Origin: Mesostigma viride
Lineage: Eukaryota; Streptophyta; Mesostigmatophyceae; Mesostigmatales; Mesostigmataceae
Length of the DNA: 64,000 bases
Direction of reading: 5' to 3'
NCBI GenBank assembly: GCA_009746045.1
Contig: RPFO01000276.1
Coordinates: forward strand, 335,928 to 399,927
Below the pieces are notes generated by a model. It did not search any database, was not told the DNA's origin, and worked only from the letters and a program-made list of their open reading frames with translations. Every line of letters starts with the position of its first letter. Position 1 is the first letter of the stretch. Made by a program: the position numbers and the translations under genes. Positions 1 through 15,176 of this stretch are shown here, piece by piece.

Positions 1-3000
1 CACACACGTACATACACCGCGCCGCAAGGGGCGAGTGCACACACACGTACACACACCAGCAGGGGGCGCTGCACACACACGTACCACACCATGCACGCTT
101 GCGCATGCACACCACCCGTACATCCACGCCGCACGCAAGGGGCAACTGCACACACATGTACACAACACCGCGCACGCTTGGGGCAGCTGCACTCACATGT
201 ACACACACCGCGCACGCTTGGGGCGGCTGCACACACACGTACCTACACCGCGCACGCAAGGGGCGGCTGACACACACGTACTACACACACCGCGCCACGC
301 AAGGGGCGGCTGCACACATACGTACACACCACCGCGCACGCAAGGGGCGGCTGCACACACACGTACAAATCACCATGCACGCAAGGGGCTGCACACAACT
401 TACAACACACCATGCACGCAAGGGCCGGCATGCACACACACTGGGCATACACCAGCGCACGCAAGGGGCGGCTGCACACACACGTACATACACCGCGCAC
501 GCAAGGGGCGAGTGCACACACACGTACACACACGCGCGCACGAAAGGGGCGGCTGCACACACACGTACACACACCATGCATGCAATTGCCGGCATGCACA
601 CACACGTACATCCACTGCGCACGCAAGGGGCAACTGCACACACATGTACACACGCTCGGGGCGGCTGCACACACACTTACACACACATGCACCAAGGGCC
701 GGCATGCACACACACTGGCATACACCGCACGCAAGGGGCGGCTGCACCCACATGTACATACACCATGCACGCAAGGACAAGGATTCACACACACGTACTA
801 CACACCGCGCACGCAAGGGGCGGCTGCACACAAACGTACACACACCATGCACGCAATTGCGGCATGCACACACACGTACATCCACCGCGCACGCAAGGGC
901 AACTGCACACACATGTACACACGCTTGGGGGCGGCTCCACTCACATGTACATAACCACCGCGCAACCACGGGGCGGCGCACACACACGTACATACTACAC
1001 CGCGCCACGCAAGGGGCTGCTGCACACACACTTACACACAAAATGCACGCTTGGGGCGACGGCACTCACATGTACATACACCGCGACACGAAAGGGGTGG
1101 CTGCACACACACGTACATTCCACGCGCACGCAAGGGGCGGCTGCACACACACCATACATACACCATGCACGCAAGGGGCGAGTGCAAAAACATGTACATA
1201 CGCGCGCACGCAAGGGGCAACTGCCCACAATGGACATACACCATGCACGCAAGGGGCGGCTGCACACACATGTACATCCACCGCGCACGCAAGGGGCGAG
1301 TGCACACACGTACACACACCGCGCACGCAAGGGGCGGCCTGCACACACACGTACACACACCATGCACGCAATTGCCGGCATGCACACACACGTACATCCA
1401 ACCGCGCACGCAAGGGGCAACTGCACACACATGTACACACACCGCACGCTTGGGGCAGCTGCACTCACACGTACACACACGCGCACGCAAGGGACGGCTG
1501 CACACACACGTACATACACCGCGCACGCAAGGGGCGGCTGCACTTACATGTACACACACCACGCACGCAAGGGGCGGCTGCACACACACGTACATACACC
1601 GCGCACGCAAGGACCGCCTCACCACCATGTACTCCACGCACAACCACGGGCGCGGCTGCACACACACGTACATACACCGCGCACGGCAAGGGGCTGCTGC
1701 ACACAACACTTACACACAAATGCACGCTTGGGGCGACGGCACTCACATGTACATACACCGCCACGAAAGGGGTGGCTGCACACACACGTACATCCACCGC
1801 GCACGCAAGGGGCGGCTGCACACACACATACATACACCGCGCACGCTTGGGGCGGCTGCACACACGTACCTACACCGGCACGCAAGGGGCGGCTGCACAC
1901 ACACGTACATACACCGCGCACGCAAGGGGCGAGTGCACACACACGTACACACACCGCGCGCAAGGGGCGGCTGCACACACACGTACACACACATGCACGC
2001 AATTGCCGGCATGCACACACCCGTACATCCACCGCGCACGCAAGGGGCAACTGCACACAAATGTACACACACCGCGCACGCTTGGGGCAGCTGCACTCAC
2101 ATGTACACACACCGCGCACGCTTGGGGCGGCTGCACACACTACGTACACACACCGCGCACGCTTGGGGCGGCTGCACACACACGTACCTACACGCGCACG
2201 CAAGGGGCGGCCTGCACACACACTTACACACAAAATGCACGCTTGGGGCGACGGCACTCACATGTACACACACCGCGCACGGCAAGGGGCGGCTGCACAC
2301 ACACGTACACACACCATGCACGCAATTGCCGGCATGCACACACACGTACATCCACCGCGCACGCAAGGGGCAACTGCACACACACATGTACACACACCGC
2401 GCACGCTTGGGCAGCTGCACTCACATGTAACACACACGCGCACGCTTGGGGCGGCTGCACACACACGTACATACACCGCGCACCCAAGGGCGGCTGCACA
2501 CATACGTACCTACACCGCGCACGCAAGGGGCGGGCTTGCACACACACGTACATACACCGCGCACGCAAGGACCGGCTCCACTCACATGTACATCCACCGG
2601 CGCAACCACGGGGCGGCTGCACACACACGTACATACACCGCGCACGCAAGGGGCTGCTGCACACACACTTACACACAAAATGCACGCTTGGGGCGACGGC
2701 ACTCACATGTACATACACCGCGCACGAAAGGGGTGGCTGCACACACAACGTACACACACCATGCACGCAAGGAGCGACTTCACGCACAGGTACAACACCA
2801 TGCACGCAAGGTTCGGCTGCACACACATGTACATCCACCGCGCACGCAAGGGGCAGCTGCACACACATGTACATACACCATGCACGCAAGGGGCGGCTGC
2901 ACACACCTGTACACACACCGCGCACGCAAGGGGCGAGTGCACACACACGTACACAACCGCGCACGCAAGGGCGGCTGCACACACACGTACACACACCATG

Positions 3001-6000
3001 CGCAATTGCCGGCATGCACACACACGTACAATCCACCGCGCACGCAAGGGGCAACTGCACACACATGTACACACACCGCGCACGCTTGGGGCAGCTGCAC
3101 TCACATGTACACACACCGCGCACCGCTTGGGGCGGCTGCACACACACGTACATACACCGCGCACGCTTTGGGGCGGCTGCACACACACGTACCTACACCG
3201 CGCACGCAAGGGGCGGCTGCACACACACTTACACACAAAATGCACGCTTGGGGCGAACGGCACTCACAATGTACACACACCGCGCACGCAAGGGCGCTGC
3301 ACACACCACGTACACACACCATGCACGCACGCATTGCCGGCATGCACACACACGTACATCCACCGCGCACGCAAGGGGCAACTGCACACATGTACACACA
3401 CCCGCGCACGCTTGGGGCAGCTGCACTCACATGTACACACACCGCGCACGCTTGGAGCGGCTGCACACACACGTACATACACCGCGCACGCAAGGGGCGG
3501 CTGCACCATACGTACCTACACCGCGCACGCAAGGGGCGGCTGCACACACACGTACATACACCGCGCACGCAAGGACCGGCTCCACTCACATGTACATCCA
3601 CCGCGCAACCACGGGGCGGCTGCACACACACGTACATACACCGCGCACCGAAGGGCTGCTGCACACACACTTACACACAAAATGCACGCTTGGGGCGACG
3701 GCACTCACATGTACATACACCGCGCACGAAAGGGGTGGCTGCTCACACACACGTACATCCACCGCGCACGCAAGGGGCGGCTGCACACCACATACATACA
3801 CCATGCACGCAGGCGAGTGCAAAAACATGTAACATACGCCGCGCACGCAAGGGGCAACTGCCCCACATGGACATACACCACCATGCACGCAAGGGGCGGC
3901 TGCACACACATGTACATCCCACCGCGCACGCAAGGGGCGAGTGCACACACATACGTACACACACACCGCACACGCACGCAAGGGCGGCTGCACACACACG
4001 TAACCAACACCATGCACGCAATTGCCGGCATGCACACACACGTACATACACCGCGCACGCAAGGGGCGAGTGCGCACACACGTACATACACCGCGCACGC
4101 AAGGGGGGCTGCCACACACACGTACATACACGCGCGCAGCAAAGGGGCCCAGTGCAAGCACATGTACATACACCATGCACGCAAGGCGCATGCACAAAAC
4201 GACATACACGCGCACGCAAGGGGCTGCTGCACACACACGTACACACACCATGCACGCACGGGGCGCTGCACACACACGTACACCACTGCGCACGCACGGG
4301 GGCCGCGACTGCACACAATGTACATAAACCATGCACGCAAGGGGCGGCTGCACACACATGTACATCCAGCGCACGCAAGGGGCGAGTGCAAACACATGTA
4401 CATACACCGCGCACGCAAGGACAAGGATGCACACATGTACATACACCGCGCACGTGCAAGGGGCGGCTGCACACGCACGTACATACACCGCGCACGCAGG
4501 GGCGGCTGCACACACACGTACATCCACCGCGCACGCAAGGGGCAACTGCACACACATGTACACACACCGCGCACGCTTGGGGCAGCTGCACTCACATGTA
4601 CACACACCGCGCACGCAAGGGGCGCGCTGCCACCACACGTACATCCACCGCGCACGCAAGGGGCAACTGCACACACACGTACATCCACCGCGCACGCAAG
4701 GGGGCTGCACACACACGTACACACACCGCGCACGCAGGGGCAACTGCACACACATGTACACACACCGCGCACGCTTGGGCGCTGCACACACGTACTACGC
4801 GCACGCAAGGGGCGGCTGCACACACCGTACATACCGCGCACGCAAGGGGGCAACTGCCACACATGTACTACAACCGCGCACGCAAGGGCAACTGCACAAC
4901 ATGTACACACCGCGCACGCAAGGGGCAACTGCCACACACGTACACACACCGCGCACGCTTGGGGCGGCTGCCACACACACGTAAATACACAGCGCACGCA
5001 GGGGCGGCTGCACACACACGTACATACCACCGCGCACGCAAGGGGCAACTGCACACACAATGTACACCAGCGCACGCAAGGGGCAAACTGCACACACACG
5101 TACCCACAGACGCTTGGGGCGGCTGCACACACACGTTACACCGCGCACGCAAGACCGGCTCCACTCACGTACATCCACCGCGCACCACGGGGCGGCTGCA
5201 CACACACGTACATACACGCGCACGCAAGGGGCTGCTGCACACACACTTACACACAAATGCACGCTTGGGGCGACGGCACTCACACACATGTACACCGCGC
5301 ACGAAAGGGTGGCTGCACACACAGTACACACCCATGCACGCAAGGAGCGACTTCACGCACAGGTACACACATGCACGCAAGGTTCGGCTGCACACACATG
5401 TACATCCACCGCGCACGCAAGGGGCGGCTGCACACACATGTACATACACCATGCACGCAAGGGGCGGCTGCACACACCTGTACACACACGCGCACGCAAG
5501 GGGCGAGTGCACACACACGTACACACACCGCGCACGCAAGGGGCGGCTGCACACACACGTACACACACCATGCACGCAATTGCCGGCATGCACACACACG
5601 TACATCCACCGCGCACGCAAGGGGCAACTGCACACACATGTACACACACCGCGCACGCTTGGGGCAGCTGCACTCACATGTACACACACCGCGCACGCTT
5701 GGGGCGGCTGCACACACACGTACATACACCGCGCACGCAAGGGACGGCTGCACACACACGTACATACACCGCGCACGCAAGGGGCAACTGCCCGCACATG
5801 TACATCCACCGCGCACGCAATTAAGGGACGGCTGCACACACACGTACATACACCGCGCACGCAAGGGGCAACGGCACTCACATGGACATACACCATGCAC
5901 GCAAGGGGCGGCTGCACACACACGTACACACACCGCGCACGCAAGGGCGGCTGCACACACACGTACACACACCATGCACGCAATTGCCGGCTGCACACAC

Positions 6001-9000
6001 ACGTACATACACCGCGCACGCAAGGGGCTGCTGCACACACACTTACACACACAATGCACGCAATTAGGGGCGACGGCACTCACATGTACATACTCTTGGG
6101 CGGCTGCACACACACGTACACACACCATGCACGCAAGGGCCGGCATGCACACACAGTATACACACACCGCGCACGCAAGGGGCGGCTGCACACACACGTA
6201 CATACACTGCGCACGCAAGGGGCTGCTGCACACACACTTACACTCACCATGCACGCAAGGGGCGGCTGCACACACACGTACATACACCGCGCACGCAAGG
6301 GACGGCTGCACACACACGTACATACACCGCGCACGCAAGGGGCAACTGCCCGCACATGTACATCCACCGCGCACGCAATTAAGGGACGGCTGCACACACA
6401 CGTACATACACCGCGCACGCAAGGGGCAACGGCACTCACATGGACATACACCATGCACGCAAGGGGCGGCTGCACACACACGTACACACACCGCGCACGC
6501 AAGGGGCGGCTGCACACACACGTACACACACCATGCACGCAATTGCCGGCATGCACACACACGTACATCCACCGCGCACGCAAGGGGCAACTGCACACAC
6601 ATGTACACACACCGCGCACGCTTGGGGCAGCTGCACTCACATGTACACACACCGCGCACGCTTGGGGCGGCTGCACACACACGTACATACACCGCGCACG
6701 CTTGGGGCGGCTGCACACACACGTACCTACACCGCGCACGCAAGGGGCGGCTGCACACACACTTACACACAAAATGCACGCTTGGGGCGACGGCACTCAC
6801 ATGTACATACACCGCGCACGAAAGGGGTGGCTGCACACACACGTACATCCACCGCGCACGCAAGGGGCAACGGCACTCACATGGACATACACCATGCACG
6901 CAAGGGGCGGCTGCACACACACGTACACACACCGCGCACGCAAGGGGCGGCTGCACACACACGTACACACACCATGCACGCAATTGCCGGCATGCACACA
7001 CACGTACATCCACCGCGCACGCAAGGGGCAACTGCACACACATGTACACACACCGCGCACGCTTGGGGCAGCTGCACTCACATGTACACACACCGCGCAC
7101 GCTTGGGGCGGCTGCACACACACGTACATACACCGCGCACGCTTGGGGCTGCTGCACACACACGTACCTACACCGCGCACGCAAGGGGCGGCTGCACACA
7201 CACTTACACACAAAATGCACGCTTGGGGCGACGGCACTCACATGTACACACACCGCGCACGCAAGGGGCGGCTGCACACACACGTACACACACCATGCAC
7301 GCAATTGCCGGCATGCACACACACGTACATCCACCGCGCACGCAAGGGGCAACTGCACACACATGTACACACACCGCGCACGCTTGGGGCAGCTGCACTC
7401 ACATGTACACACACCGCGCACGCTTGGAGCGGCTGCACACACACGTACATACACCGCGCACGCAAGGGGCGGCTGCACACATACGTACCTACACCGCGCA
7501 CGCAAGGGGCGGCTGCACACACACGTACATACACCGCGCACGCAAGGACCGGCTCCACTCACATGTACATCCACCGCGCAACCACGGGGCGGCTGCACAC
7601 ACACGTACATACACCGCGCACGCAAGGGGCTGCTGCACACACACTTACACACAAAATGCACGCTTGGGGCGACGGCACTCACATGTACATACACCGCGCA
7701 CGAAAGGGGTGGCTGCACACACACGTACATCCACCGCGCACGCAAGGGGCGGCTGCACACACACATACATACACCATGCACGCAAGGGGCGAGTGCAAAA
7801 ACATGTACATACGCCGCGCACGCAAGGGGCAACTGCCCACACATGGACATACACCATGCACGCAAGGGGCGGCTGCACACACATGTACATCCACCGCGCA
7901 CGCAAGGGGCGAGTGCACACACACGTACACACACCGCGCACGCAAGGGGCGGCTGCACACACACGTACACACACCATGCACGCAATTGCCGGCATGCACA
8001 CACACGTACATACACCGCGCACGCAAGGGGCGAGTGCGCACACACGTACATACACCGCGCACGCAAGGGGGGCTGCACACACACGTACATACACCGCGCA
8101 CGCAAGGGGCCAGTGCAAGCACATGTACATACACCATGCACGCAAGGGCCGGCATGCACAGAAACGTACATACACCGCGCACGCAAGGGGCTGCTGCACA
8201 CACACGTACACACACCATGCACGCACGGGGCGGCTGCACACACACGTACATCCACTGCGCACGCACGGGGCCGGCGACTGCACACACATGTACATAAACC
8301 ATGCACGCAAGGGGCGGCTGCACACACATGTACATCCACCGCGCACGCAAGGGGCGAGTGCAAACACATGTACATACACCGCGCACGCAAGGACAAGGAT
8401 GCACACACATGTACATACACCGCGCACGCAAGGGGCGGCTGCACACGCACGTACATACACCGCGCACGCAAGGGGCGGCTGCACACACACGTACATCCAC
8501 CGCGCACGCAAGGGGCGGCTGCACACACACGTACACACACCGCGCACGCAAGGGGCAACTGCACACACATGTACACACACCGCGCACGCTTGGGGCGGCT
8601 GCACACACACGTACCTACACCGCGCACGCAAGGGGCGGCTGCACACACACGTACATACACCGCGCACGCAAGGGGCAACTGCACACACATGTACATACAC
8701 CGCGCACGCAAGGGGCAACTGCACACACATGTACACACACCGCGCACGCAAGGGGCAACTGCACACACACGTACACACACCGCGCACGCTTGGGGCGGCT
8801 GCACACACACGTAAATACACCGCGCACGCAAGGGGCGGCTGCACACACACGTACATCCACCGCGCACGCAAGGGGCAACTGCACACACATGTACACACAC
8901 CGCGCACGCAAGGGGCAACTGCACACACACGTACACACACCGCGCACGCTTGGGGCGGCTGCACACACACGTAAATACACCGCGCACGCAAGGACCGGCT

Positions 9001-12000
9001 CCACTCACATGTACATCCACCGCGCAACCACGGGGCGGCTGCACACACACGTACATACACCGCGCACGCAAGGGGCTGCTGCACACACACTTACACACAA
9101 AATGCACGCTTGGGGCGACGGCACTCACATGTACATACACCGCGCACGAAAGGGGTGGCTGCACACACACGTACACACACCATGCACGCAAGGAGCGACT
9201 TCACGCACAGGTACACACACCATGCACGCAAGGTTCGGCTGCACACACATGTACATCCACCGCGCACGCAAGGGGCGGCTGCACACACATGTACATACAC
9301 CATGCACGCAAGGGGCGGCTGCACACACCTGTACACACACCGCGCACGCAAGGGGCGAGTGCACACACACGTACACACACCGCGCACGCAAGGGGCGGCT
9401 GCACACACACGTACACACACCATGCACGCAATTGCCGGCATGCACACACACGTACATCCACCGCGCACGCAAGGGGCAACTGCACACACATGTACACACA
9501 CCGCGCACGCTTGGGGCAGCTGCACTCACATGTACACACACCGCGCACGCTTGGGGCGGCTGCACACACACGTACATACACCGCGCACGCTTGGGGCGAG
9601 TGCGCACACACGTACATACACCGCGCACGCAAGGGGGGCTGCACACACACGTACATACACCGCGCACGCAAGGGGCCAGTGCAAGCACATGTACATACAC
9701 CATGCACGCAAGGGCCGGCATGCACAGAAACGTACATACACCGCGCACGCAAGGGGCTGCTGCACACACACGTACACACACCATGCACGCACGGGGCGGC
9801 TGCACACACATGTACATCCACCGCACACGCAAGGGGCGGCTGCACACACATGTACATCCACCGCGCACGCAAGGGGCGAGTGCACACACACGTACACACA
9901 CCGCGCACGCAAGGGGCGGCTGCACACACACGTACACACACCATGCACGCAATTGCCGGCATGCACACACACGTACATACACCGCGCACGCAAGGGGCGA
10001 GTGCGCACACACGTACATACACCGCGCACGCAAGGGGGGGCTGCACACACACGTACATACACCGCGCACGCAAGGGGCCAGTGCAAGCACATGTACATAC
10101 ACCATGCACGCAAGGGCCGGCATGCACAGAAACGTACATACACCGCGCACGCAAGGGGCTGCTGCACACACACGTACACACACCATGCACGCACGGGGCG
10201 GCTGCACACACACGTACATCCACTGCGCACGCACGGGGCCGGCGACTGCACACACATGTACATAAACCATGCACGCAAGGGGCGGCTGCACACACATGTA
10301 CATCCACCGCGCACGCAAGGGGCGAGTGCAAACACATGTACATACACCGCGCACGCAAGGACAAGGATGCACACACATGTACATACACCGCGCACGCAAG
10401 GGGCGGCTGCACACGCACGTACATACACCGCGCACGCAAGGGGCGGCTGCACACACACGTACATCCACCGCGCACGCAAGGGGCAACTGCACACACATGT
10501 ACACACACCGCGCACGCTTGGGGCAGCTGCACTCACATGTACACACACCGCGCACGCAAGGGGCGGCTGCACACACACGTACATCCACCGCGCACGCAAG
10601 GGGCAACTGCACACACACGTACATCCACCGCGCACGCAAGGGGCGGCTGCACACACACGTACACACACCGCGCACGCAAGGGGCAACTGCACACACATGT
10701 ACACACACCGCGCACGCTTGGGGCGGCTGCACACACACGTACCTACACCGCGCACGCAAGGGGCGGCTGCACACACACGTACATACACCGCGCACGCAAG
10801 GGGCAACTGCACACACATGTACATACACCGCGCACGCAAGGGGCAACTGCACACACATGTACACACACCGCGCACGCAAGGGGCAACTGCACACACACGT
10901 ACACACACCGCGCACGCTTGGGGCGGCTGCACACACACGTAAATACACCGCGCACGCAAGGGGCGGCTGCACACACACGTACATCCACCGCGCACGCAAG
11001 GGGCAACTGCACACACATGTACACACACCGCGCACGCAAGGGGCAACTGCACACACACGTACACACACCGCGCACGCTTGGGGCGGCTGCACACACACGT
11101 AAATACACCGCGCACGCAAGGGGTGGCTGCACACACACGTACATCCACCGCGCACGCAAGGGGCGGCTGCACACACACGTACATACACCGCGCACGCTTG
11201 GGGCGGCTGCACACACACGTACCTACACCGCGCACGCAAGGGGCGGCTGCACACATACGTATACCTACACCGCGCACGCAAGGGGCGACTGCACACACAT
11301 GTACATCCACCGCGCACGCAAGGGCCGGCTGCACACACACGTACACACACCATGCACGCAAGGGCCGGCTGCACACACACGTACATACACCGCGCACGCT
11401 TGGGGCGGCTGCACACACACGTACACACACCGCGCACGCAAGGGGCAGCTGCACACACACGTACATACACCATGCACGCAAGGGGCTGCACACACACTTA
11501 CACACACCTTGCACGCAAGGGCCGGCATGCACACACACTGGCATACACCGCGCACGCAAGGGGCGGCTGCACACACGTACATACACCGCGCACGCAAGGG
11601 GCGAGTGCACACACACGTACACACACCGCGCACGCAAGGGGCGGCTGCACACACACGTACACACACCATGCACGCAATTGCCGGCATGCACACGCACGTA
11701 CATCCACTGCGCACGCAAGGGGCAACTGCCCACACATGGACACACGCTTGGGGCGGCTGCACTCACATGTACACACACCGCGCACGCAAGGGCCGGCTGC
11801 ACACACACGTACATCCACCGCGCACGCAAGGGGCAACTGCACACACACGTACACACACCATGCACGCAAGGGCCGGCTGCACTCACATGTACACACACCA
11901 TGCACGCAAGGGCCGGCTGCACACACACTTACACACACAATGCACGCTTGGGGCAACGGCACTCACATGTACATACACCATGCACGCAAGGGGCGGCTGC

Positions 12001-12864
12001 ACACACACGTACACACACCATGCACGCAAGGAGCGACTTCACGCACAGGTACACTCACCATGCACGCAAGGGGCGGCTGCACACACACGTACACACACCG
12101 CGCACGCAATTAAGGGACGGCTGCACACACACGTACATACACCGCGCACGCAAGGGGCAACAGCACTCACATGTACATACACCATGCACGCAAGGGGCGG
12201 CTGCACACACACGTACACACACCATGCACGCAAGGAGCGACTTCACGCACAGGTACACACACCATGCACGCAAGGTTCGGCTGCACACACATGTACATCC
12301 ACCGCGCACGCAAGGGGCGAGTGCAAACACATGTACATACACCATGCACGCAAGGGGCGGCTGCACACACATGTACATCCACCGCGCACGCAAGGGGCGA
12401 GTGCACACACACGTACACACACCGCGCACGCAAGGGGCGGCTGCACACACACGTACACACACCATGCACGCAATTGCCGGCATGCACACACACGTACATC
12501 CACCGCGCACGCAAGGGGCAACTGCACACACATGTACACACACCGCGCACGCTTGGGGCAGCTGCACTCACATGTACACACACCGCGCACGCAAGGGCCG
12601 GCTGCACACACACGTACACACACCATGCACGCAATTGCCGGCATGCACACACACGTACACACACCGCGCACGCAAGGGGCGGCTGCACACACACGTACAC
12701 ACACCATGCACGCAATTGCCGGCATGCACACACACGTACGTCCACCGCGCACGCAAGGGGCAACTGCACACACATGTACACACACCGCGCACGCTTGGGG
12801 CAGCTGCACACACACGTACATACACCGCGCACGCAAGGGGCGGCTGCACACACACGTACACACA
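1..12864. repeat. 40-bp satellite array
   Basis: About 320 copies of a 40-bp unit, roughly CGCGCACGCAAGGGGCGGCT followed by GCACACACACGTACATACAC. The period is exactly 40 over most of the right half. Unit variants recur in fixed order (AATTGCCGGCATGC, then AAGGGGCAACTGC, then CTTGGGGCAGCTGCACTC), so there is a higher-order structure; blocks near 6440-6800 and 6870-7240 are near copies. The left 5-6 kb carries many 1-base indels and the right part almost none. Three units make 120 nt without stops, so giant Cys/His/Thr-rich frames arise on both strands; these are not genes. Confidence 0.95.
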
Positions 12865-12912
12865 GGGTGGTTTTACCGGATTAGGATACATTTTTTTGTC
12901 TAGGATACATTT
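12865..12912 (+). repeat. Element tip, left outer end
   Basis: Begins GGGTGGTTTTACCGGATTAG at the satellite junction. It contains two direct copies of TAGGATACATTT about 20 bp apart, as would suit binding sites for a recombinase. The binding role is inference. Confidence 0.8.
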
Positions 12913-12969
12913 GATGCACTGTGCAGTTTTCAGATGTGTTTGTGGGGGTTGATTGCGCCTAGCATGCAT

Positions 12970-12975
12970 TTTATT
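12970..12975 (-). terminator. Poly(A) signal of left gene A
   Basis: AATAAA on the minus strand, about 410 nt beyond the gene A stop codon at 13384. The mirror copy lies at 30349-30354. Confidence 0.5.
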
Positions 12976-13383
12976 GAAGCAATGAGTTTCCCAAGATATA
13001 CATTATATAAACTAAGACAATTGACCCATTAACGCAATGAGACAACATCAATGAGACAACATATGCCAATTGAAGGCTGCCCGCAACTTTATTCCAAGTT
13101 CATTATTATATGATTCCAAGACCATAACTCTTCCAAGACCGTACATCTTCAAGATATAGCACTACAGACACCCACGCGGCTTCCGCGGTCATCACGCTCC
13201 TCCTCCAAGACAACTCAACCTTACAGGACGTTGGGCCATCATACGTCCGGAATAATTGTGTCACTTATTACATAACCAAACTTTTTGAGGGATCGCCATG
13301 GTTGCATGGTTTCAACACATGCGCCCTGCACTCATGTGCATCAAAGGTGTTGCGTAGTGCCAACTCAGTGTCAAAGAACTGAT

Positions 13384-14780
13384 TCAATAATATTTCCCGT
13401 ATGGCCATGAAGGCCCACATGAGTTAAACATGGCCGAGAGTGATTGCATCATCCTTCTTGGCGACATCGGTCTTGACGACGTCGATGGGGAAGACGGCAG
13501 CACCTGCATGTGAACAAAAGAATCCATGAACTGTGGCATCCAAAGGCAACAACATATTAGCATCCCATTGAACACGAAGCCACGCTGACCCGGCCATCCA
13601 GCCGCCCACGCAGCCACAGAGCCAGCCAGCCACGCAGTGACGCACCCACCCAGCCACACATCCACGCATCCACGCACCCGGCACCCCCCCCCCCCCAGCC
13701 AGCCACGCAGCCACGCAGCCACGCAGCCACGCAGCAGCGCAGCCACGCAGCCACACAGCCACGCACCCTCCTTTCCAGCCACGCAGCCACGCAGCCACGC
13801 AGCCACGCAGCCACGCAGCCACGCAGCCACGCAGCAGCGCAGCTACACGCAGCCACACAGCCACGCACCCTCCTTTCCAGCCAAGCAGCCACGCAGCCAC
13901 GCAGCCACGCAGCCACGCAGCAGCGCAGCCACGCAGCCACACAGCCACGCACCCTCCTTTCCAGCCACGCAGCCACGCAGCCACGCAGCAGCGCAGCCAC
14001 GCAGCCACACAGCCACGCACCCTCCTTTCCAGCCAAGCAGCCACGCAGCCACGCAGCCACGCAGCCACGCAGCAGCGCAGCCACGCAGCCACACAGCCAC
14101 GCAGCCACGCAGCCACGCAGCAGCGCAGCCACGCAGCCACGCAGCCACGCAGCAGCGCAGCCACGCAGCCACACAGCCACGCACCCTCCTTTCCAGCCAC
14201 GCAGCCACGCAGCCACGCAGCCACGCAGCCACGCAGCCACGCAGCCACGCAGCCACGCAGCCACGCAGCAGCGCAGCCACGCAGCCACACAGCCACGCAC
14301 CCTCCTTTCCAGCCAAGCAGCCACGCAGCCACGCAGCAGCGCAGCCACGCAGCCACACAGCCACGCACCCTCCTTTCCAGCCACGCAGCCACGCAGCAGC
14401 GCAGCCACGCAGCCACGCAGCAGCGCAGCCACGCAGCCACACAGCCACGCAGCCACGCAGCCACGCAGCAGCGCAGCCACGCAGCCACGCAGCCACGCAG
14501 CCACGCAGCAGCGCAGCCACGCAGCCACACAGCCACGCACCCTCCTTTCCAGCCAAGCAGCCACGCAGTCACACAGTCAAACCCCCCTACACCCCCCCCC
14601 CACACACACCCCCCACCCCACCCACTCAACACTACACGAATGACTCACAAAGAACTGCTGCACCACCGATGATCCCTGCGGGAACTGCTCTGCTGCCGAC
14701 GGTCCCTGCGAAAACTGCTGCAGTGCCGACAATGCCTGTGGAAACTGCGACATTGCCGACGCTGCCTGCGGGAACTGAAG

Positions 14781-14833
<53 letters not shown>

Positions 14834-14866
14834 GTTGCTGCAGTTGCTGCTGCAGTTGCTGCTGCA

Positions 14867-14905
<39 letters not shown>

Positions 14906-15176
14906 GCTGGACCACTTGTTTCTGCACCTCTTGACGCAGCTGCAAACCAAGCTCTTCAACCTTCTTGCTTTGGTTCTCCATAGCTCGTTGCATCTCTCTC
15001 ATCGTCTGTTCCACGCCCACCAGTACGGGGGTCGGCGGCGGCAGCGGCTGGGTACGCTCTGGCTGGGTGCGCTCTGGCTGCCGTGCAGGACCTTGCCACA
15101 TCGGCCGGCGCATTGGTGGTTTGCACCGGCCAAAAAATCTACTTTCATGGCACCAGATTTCTTTCCTAGCACCCAT
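13384..15176 (-). CDS. Gene A (left copy): Gln/Ala-rich coiled-coil protein
   Basis: Unrecognised protein, 215 aa in two exons: 14649-15176 and 13384-13503. The donor is GTGAGT right after the codons for Gln-Gln-Phe-Phe and the acceptor ends TTCACATGCAG; both phases are 0 and the frame stays open across the join. The N-terminus is basic with Cys/His residues (CHESRFFGRC), followed by a Pro-rich linker and a charged heptad-like segment (EQTMREMQRAMENQSKKVEE), then a Gln tract, a run of about 19 Ala, and repeated FPQ-type motifs. The 1.1-kb intron is almost entirely an 8-bp tandem repeat. An overlapping frame upstream (MPDADSRSDDMDELIDLC) could be a missed exon. Function unknown; it could be an element-encoded accessory protein or another captured gene. 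Confidence 0.5.
13685..14575. repeat. 8-bp tandem repeat in gene A intron (left)
   Basis: (CAGCCACG)n with interspersed CAGCAGCG, CAGCCACA and CACCCTCCTTTC variants that form a loose higher-order pattern. It fills the gene A intron; it is about 0.9 kb here and about 1.3 kb in the other arm. Confidence 0.92.
14782..14900. repeat. CAG/CTG tract in gene A (left)
   Basis: Trinucleotide tract inside the coding sequence. Part is read in the CAG (Gln) frame and part in the GCA (Ala) frame because of two compensating junction changes. The right-arm counterpart is read wholly as Gln. Confidence 0.9.

Noticed and set aside
1-12864. CRISPR-like array
   Set aside because: Direct 40-bp tandem units with no unique spacers, in a eukaryotic context.
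35-12903. Very long open frames (up to 2732 codons) rich in His, Thr, Cys and Arg on both strands
   Set aside because: They are translations of the stop-free 40-bp satellite in every frame and have no conserved domain or unique sequence.
13424-14632. AAWLRGCV-type proteins
   Set aside because: 8-bp repeat of the gene A intron; also mirrored in the right arm.
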